Origin: Bacillus sp. S3
GTDB taxonomy: Bacteria; Bacillota; Bacilli; Bacillales; Cytobacillaceae
Direction of reading: 5' to 3'
Length of the DNA stretch: 64,000 nucleotides
Assembly: GCF_005154805.1 (NCBI RefSeq)
Contig: NZ_CP039727.1
Coordinates: 3,407,501-3,471,500 of the forward strand
The translations under genes and the position numbers were made by a program. The notes under the pieces were generated by a model that was not told the origin of the DNA, searched no databases, and saw only the letters and a list, made by a program, of their open reading frames with translations. Each line of letters begins with the position of its first letter. Positions within the stretch are counted from its first letter, which is position 1. This document shows positions 60,446-64,000 of this stretch, piece by piece.

Positions 60446-61813
60446 TTCATTTCCAGTAAAATATAACGTAAATTTTGTTCCCAGTCCTACTTTACTTTCT
60501 ACATCAATACTGGCATTGTGAAGCTGAAGGATACTTTTTACAATAGTTAATCCAATCCCTTTTCCTTCAATTTTCTGCCTGCTCTTATCTCCCCGAAAAA
60601 GCCGTTCAAAAATATATGGTAAATCCTCCACATGGATGCCAATTCCGTTGTCACATACTTCCACGACTATATTTTTATCATCTTCATATAAGTTGACCAG
60701 TACTCTGCCATCCGGCTCAGTAAATTTAATAGCATTAGAGAACAAGTTAATAAATACTTGTTTTAATTGATCTTTATCACCAGTTATCAAATATTTATGA
60801 TTCGGTTCAATACTATATTTTAGATTGATATTCTTTTTTTCAGCATCCAGATTAAAATCCTTACATATTTCAGGAATGAATTCATCAAGGTAAATAGTTT
60901 CGAACGATAACTTAGCACTGTCCGTTTCAAATTCCTTTAACATATGTAAACCAGTAATTAATTTTCCGAACCGAATGACTTCTTCATTAAGATAATTTAA
61001 TTTCTCAGTTGTCACTGGATAAACCCCGTCAATCATTGCCTCAAGGTTATTTTGAAGGACATTTAAAGGTGTTCTAATTTCATGTGTTATATTAGAAACC
61101 AACCTTCTTCTCAACGTATCCTGATACTTTAATTTCCCAGCCAATATATTGACGCTTTTTTGTAATTCTTCTAGCTCTAAAAGGTTACTTCTTATACCTG
61201 GTTGGGTTTCAAAGTTCCCTTTTGATAAATTCACTGACATCTTAGCAACTTCTTTAATCGGATTAGATAATTGTCTCGAAAAAAACAGACTAAAACCACT
61301 AATAATAATAAGGGTCAGCACACCGCTGGCAATAATACTTTTATTAATCGAGTCTTTAAAGTTTACATCCTCTTCAGACAAAAGAATGGAGGAATATTGA
61401 CCAATATCAACATACCCAACTGTTTTGGAATCTACCTTAATGGCAAAAGATTTGATCGTGTAAACACCGCTGCCTTGTACAGGCATTGCATCCATATTTA
61501 ATTGTGTTTTTATCGCATTTGGGTTCATTCCCCACACAGGTTGTTTATTTTCATCCATAAGTGTTAAGCAATAATTCCCCATATAGGCTTCATGCATCAG
61601 CTCAACGCCAGTATTTTCTGACCAATTTCCTTCTCTTTTATACACATCTTCTAAATAGGCGACAATTCTATGATACCTTTTATTCTGAATATCAACCATA
61701 TATTGATTAAACTTATTTGTTACCGTTACATTGACAAATAATGTAACCAGCAGGATAGCAGCAATTGTGCACAGTATAAATAAAAGACTTAATCTTTTGC
61801 TGATGGAATGCAT
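60437..61813 (-). CDS. Sensor histidine kinase (HAMP, HisKA, HATPase)
   Basis: The 458-residue kinase has two membrane helices (about 8-28 and 155-180) framing an extracytoplasmic sensor region. It then has HAMP (about 182-232), the H-box LVSNITHEIRTPLNVLQNNL, N-box QVFINLFSNAIKFTEPDG, G1 VEVCDNGIGIHVED, F-box IFERLFRGDKSR and G2 GKGIGLTIVKSIL. It phosphorylates the response regulator encoded directly upstream. The start ATG follows the regulator's stop immediately, with GGGGGAGTG in the regulator's 3' end. The signal is unproven; copper is suggested by the flanking genes. Confidence 0.93.
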   Translation of the reverse strand: MHSISKRLSLLFILCTIAAILLVTLFVNVTVTNKFNQYMVDIQNKRYHRIVAYLEDVYKREGNWSENTGVELMHEAYMGNYCLTLMDENKQPVWGMNPNAIKTQLNMDAMPVQGSGVYTIKSFAIKVDSKTVGYVDIGQYSSILLSEEDVNFKDSINKSIIASGVLTLIIISGFSLFFSRQLSNPIKEVAKMSVNLSKGNFETQPGIRSNLLELEELQKSVNILAGKLKYQDTLRRRLVSNITHEIRTPLNVLQNNLEAMIDGVYPVTTEKLNYLNEEVIRFGKLITGLHMLKEFETDSAKLSFETIYLDEFIPEICKDFNLDAEKKNINLKYSIEPNHKYLITGDKDQLKQVFINLFSNAIKFTEPDGRVLVNLYEDDKNIVVEVCDNGIGIHVEDLPYIFERLFRGDKSRQKIEGKGIGLTIVKSILQLHNASIDVESKVGLGTKFTLYFTGNEKS

Positions 61814-62500
61814 TTAACACACTCCCCCAAATTTATAGCCCGCTTTCAACACTGTAACAACATATTTTGGATTCTTCGTATCTATTTCAATCTTTTTTCG
61901 AATATTCTTAATGTGAACATCAATCGTCCGGTCAAAGCCGCTAAAATCTTCACCATATAGTTTAGCAATAAGCTGTTCTCTGGATAAAACCTTTCCTTTA
62001 TTTGTGGCAAGGATCCTTAATATATCAAACTCATTTGGTGTAAATGACCTTTCCTTACCACTAACCATTATGGTCCTTTTCTCACAATTGATCTGTAGAT
62101 TTCCATCATCAAAAATGACACTAGATGAATGAACCTTGCCATTAAGTCTGCGAAAAAGTGCATTCACCCTCGCAGTTAACTCCCTCGGACTAAATGGTTT
62201 GATTAAATATTCATCTGCCCCAATTCTTAATCCTTCGATCCTGTCATTTAAAGACCCTTTTGCTGTTAACATGAAAATATGGACATCAGAGGTTTGCCGA
62301 ATGATTTTACAGACCTCTTCACCGGTTATATCCGGGAGCATTAAATCTAGTATGACCAGGTTATAATTTTCTGTCATAAACAGGTCAATTCCCTTTAATC
62401 CTGTTTCTGCACTATGAACACGGTAACCTTCTTTTTCTAAATAGGCTTTAATTACGCCCGATACGCTTTGTTCATCTTCGACTAATAATATCTGATTCAT
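61814..62500 (-). CDS. OmpR-family response regulator
   Basis: The 228-residue protein has a receiver domain (ILLVEDEQSVSGVIKAYLEK, phospho-Asp in LVILDLMLPDITGEE, Lys in YLIKPFSPREL) and a winged-helix DNA-binding domain (FTPNEFDILRILATNKGKVL, GFDRTIDVHIKNIRKKI). ATG at 62500 (MNQILLVED) is the family start, with a modest GGGTGATAAAC upstream; the frame is open 30 codons further. It is co-transcribed with the kinase and probably controls copA and/or the HMA-TauE gene. Confidence 0.93.
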   Translation of the reverse strand: MNQILLVEDEQSVSGVIKAYLEKEGYRVHSAETGLKGIDLFMTENYNLVILDLMLPDITGEEVCKIIRQTSDVHIFMLTAKGSLNDRIEGLRIGADEYLIKPFSPRELTARVNALFRRLNGKVHSSSVIFDDGNLQINCEKRTIMVSGKERSFTPNEFDILRILATNKGKVLSREQLIAKLYGEDFSGFDRTIDVHIKNIRKKIEIDTKNPKYVVTVLKAGYKFGGVC

Positions 62501-62562
62501 GTTTATCACCCAGCTATCGAAATGGAATATATTAAGTATAATAGCTTTTGATAGTGTAAAAA

Positions 62563-62600
62563 TTGAAAAAGGCTGACAATTATGTGTCAACCTTTTTCAA
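62563..62600 (-). terminator. Terminator of copA
   Basis: TTGAAAAAGG-TGACA pairs with TGTCA-CCTTTTTCAA with one mismatch, followed on the minus strand by TTTTT, between copA and the response regulator. Confidence 0.8.
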
Positions 62601-62624
62601 CTCTTCCTGTAATTTTTGAGAACC

Positions 62625-64000
62625 TTATAGTTTAACTTTTTGTAATCGCAATGCATTGAGAACGACAGAGACCGAGCTGAATGCCATCGCTGCACCGGCA
62701 AGCCAAGGTGCGAGGAACCCAAGAGCAGCAATCGGGATGCCCAGTGAATTATATGCCAGTGCCCAAAATAAATTTTGTTTAATATTGGTAATCGTCTTTT
62801 TACTCATGAATATTGCATCGGCAATACTATTTAAATCACCGCGAATCAAGGTAATATCTGCCGCTTCCATTGCCACATCCGTCCCGGTGCCAATGGCCAT
62901 GCCAATATCAGCAATTGCCAATGCCGGGGCATCGTTGATTCCATCTCCAACCATAGCTACCTTTTTACCCTGTACCTGCAATTTCTTGATTTCTTCCGCT
63001 TTACCTTCAGGAAGAACCTCAGCGATCACTTGATCAATCCCCGCCTGAGCTGCAATTGCCTCCGCAGTGCGCTGATTATCACCTGTAATCATAATGACAT
63101 CAAGTCCCATTTCCTTCAAACGCCCGATTGCCATTTTGGAAGTTCCCTTGATGGTATCCGCGACAGCAACCATACCGGCGTACTGTTCATTTATCGCTAC
63201 TAGCATAGCGGTTTTACCAACCGTCTCTAATTCTGACATTTTTTTTAAAGATCCTTCTACAGTGACACCATACTTGTTCATTAATTTTCTCGTGCCAATT
63301 AACACTTCATTTCCATCGACATTTGCTATAATGCCAAACCCAGGAATTGCTTCAAATCTTGAAACTTCCTTCAATGGAATCTCTTTTTCTTTTATTCCTT
63401 GAACAATGGCTTCCGCCAGCGGGTGCTCCGATTGCTTTTCCGCTGAACCGACGATGGCTAAAAATTCTTCTTCACTCCATGAGTCAGCAGGGAAAACATC
63501 AGTTAAAACTGGGGTTCCGTTTGTAACCGTTCCAGTTTTATCCAGAACAACCGTGGTAATCCGATGGGTCATTTCTAAATGTTCTCCGCCTTTAAAAAGA
63601 ATTCCATATTCTGCAGATCGACCGGAACCAGCCATAATTGAAGTTGGCGTAGCAAGCCCCAGGGCGCAGGGACAGGCAATGACGAGGACAGCAATCATTT
63701 TCTCCAGGGCTTCAGAAAAATTCCCTGGAGCTGCCCAAACATACCACACGATAAACGTCAAAACGGCTAATCCTACAACAATTGGGACAAACACACCAGA
63801 AATCTTATCAGCAAGACGTTGAATTGGAGCCTTTGAGCCTTGAGCTTCCTCTACAACTTTAATAATTTGTGCTAATGCTGTATCTTTGCCGACCTTTGCT
63901 GCTTCGACCTTTAAAAAACCATTTTTGTTTATGGTCGCACCGATTACAGGATCGCCGGACTTTTTATCAATTGGAACACTTTCACCGGTTAACATGGACT
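62625..64000 (-). CDS. copA: Copper-translocating P-type ATPase CopA, C-terminal part (cut by window edge)
   Basis: About 458 C-terminal residues are present; the N-terminal metal-binding domains and first helices lie beyond the right edge. Visible P1B-ATPase motifs are TGES (actuator domain), [11 protein letters not shown] (CPC transport site), DKTGTVTNG (phosphorylated Asp), the SEHPLAEAI nucleotide-domain motif, [10 protein letters not shown] and [11 protein letters not shown]. The membrane tail has NSLGIP and [15 protein letters not shown], typical of Cu(+) exporters. It ends 25 bp before its terminator, upstream of the two-component genes. Confidence 0.95.
   Translation of the reverse strand, partial: SMLTGESVPIDKKSGDPVIGATINKNGFLKVEAAKVGKDTALAQIIKVVEEAQGSKAPIQRLADKISGVFVPIVVGLAVLTFIVWYVWAAPGNFSEALEKMIAVLVIACPCALGLATPTSIMAGSGRSAEYGILFKGGEHLEMTHRITTVVLDKTGTVTNGTPVLTDVFPADSWSEEEFLAIVGSAEKQSEHPLAEAIVQGIKEKEIPLKEVSRFEAIPGFGIIANVDGNEVLIGTRKLMNKYGVTVEGSLKKMSELETVGKTAMLVAINEQYAGMVAVADTIKGTSKMAIGRLKEMGLDVIMITGDNQRTAEAIAAQAGIDQVIAEVLPEGKAEEIKKLQVQGKKVAMVGDGINDAPALAIADIGMAIGTGTDVAMEAADITLIRGDLNSIADAIFMSKKTITNIKQNLFWALAYNSLGIPIAALGFLAPWLAGAAMAFSSVSVVLNALRLQKVKL

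Noticed and set aside
1..64000. CRISPR arrays, tRNA/rRNA genes, transposases, prophage
   Set aside because: No regularly spaced direct repeats, cloverleaf sequences, rRNA signatures, transposase motifs or phage genes were recognised on either strand.

Overview
The window reads as chromosomal DNA of an aerobic, endospore-forming Bacillaceae species (Bacillus/Neobacillus-like). It carries spo0A, spoIVB and the complete spoIIIAA-AH operon, Gram-positive style Shine-Dalgarno sequences with frequent GTG/TTG starts, SigH, SigE and Sigma-54 type promoters, and repeat elements typical of Bacillus. Most of the gene order is the B. subtilis yqj-yqi-yqh order. Nearly all genes lie on the minus strand, so transcription runs from high to low coordinates. 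No rRNA, tRNA, CRISPR array, transposase or phage gene was seen.

Layout, low to high coordinate. 1-2230: end of a YqjE-like peptidase, a propionyl-/methylmalonyl-CoA carboxyltransferase and methylmalonyl-CoA epimerase. 2390-2485: the miniprotein Prli42. 2719-5556: an L,D-transpeptidase and an arginine-type ABC transporter (artPQR) with ArgR-box-like operators. 5791-11486: bacilliredoxin, then mutA-mutB-meaB. 11634-21875: the branched-chain amino-acid operon ptb-bcd-buk-lpdV-bkdAA-bkdAB-bkdB behind a near-perfect Sigma-54 promoter, with its activator gene bkdR upstream. 22063-25838: DUF2627, a glycerophosphodiesterase, a YycC-like peptide, spo0A and spoIVB. 25960-35046: recN, argR, tlyA, dxs, ispA, xseB, xseA, folD, nusB. 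35225-37537: yqhY-accC-accB. 37745-42872: spoIIIA. 43086-53450: an accessory block (below). 53620-58360: efp, a peptidase, yqhR, yqhQ, yqhP and a patatin. 58594-64000: a copper-type island (HMA-TauE-cupredoxin fusion, histidine kinase, response regulator, CopA).

Metabolic logic: Bcd and the Bkd complex turn Val/Ile/Leu into branched acyl-CoAs. Ptb and Buk can recover ATP from these. Propionyl-CoA from Val/Ile can then flow through the carboxyltransferase, epimerase and MutAB/MeaB to succinyl-CoA. ArgR, encoded here, is a plausible regulator of artPQR.

The most unusual part is 43.8-53.5 kb. A full System I (Ccm) cytochrome c maturation cluster (CcmA, B, C, D, E, F, G, H and an I-like protein) sits between spoIIIAA and efp, where B. 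subtilis has only yqhV. B. subtilis itself matures cytochrome c with System II (ResBC). The CcmE here is the CxxxY variant. The operon also holds two uncharacterised membrane proteins of matching architecture. Directly upstream lie a diheme cytochrome c and a PCYCGC-motif lipoprotein whose frame is interrupted by a TGA exactly where a Cys of a CxxC pair is expected. The frame stays open for 44 more codons, and a small stem-loop of bacterial SECIS geometry lies just downstream. This makes it a candidate selenoprotein, with a nonsense mutation or sequencing error as the main alternatives.
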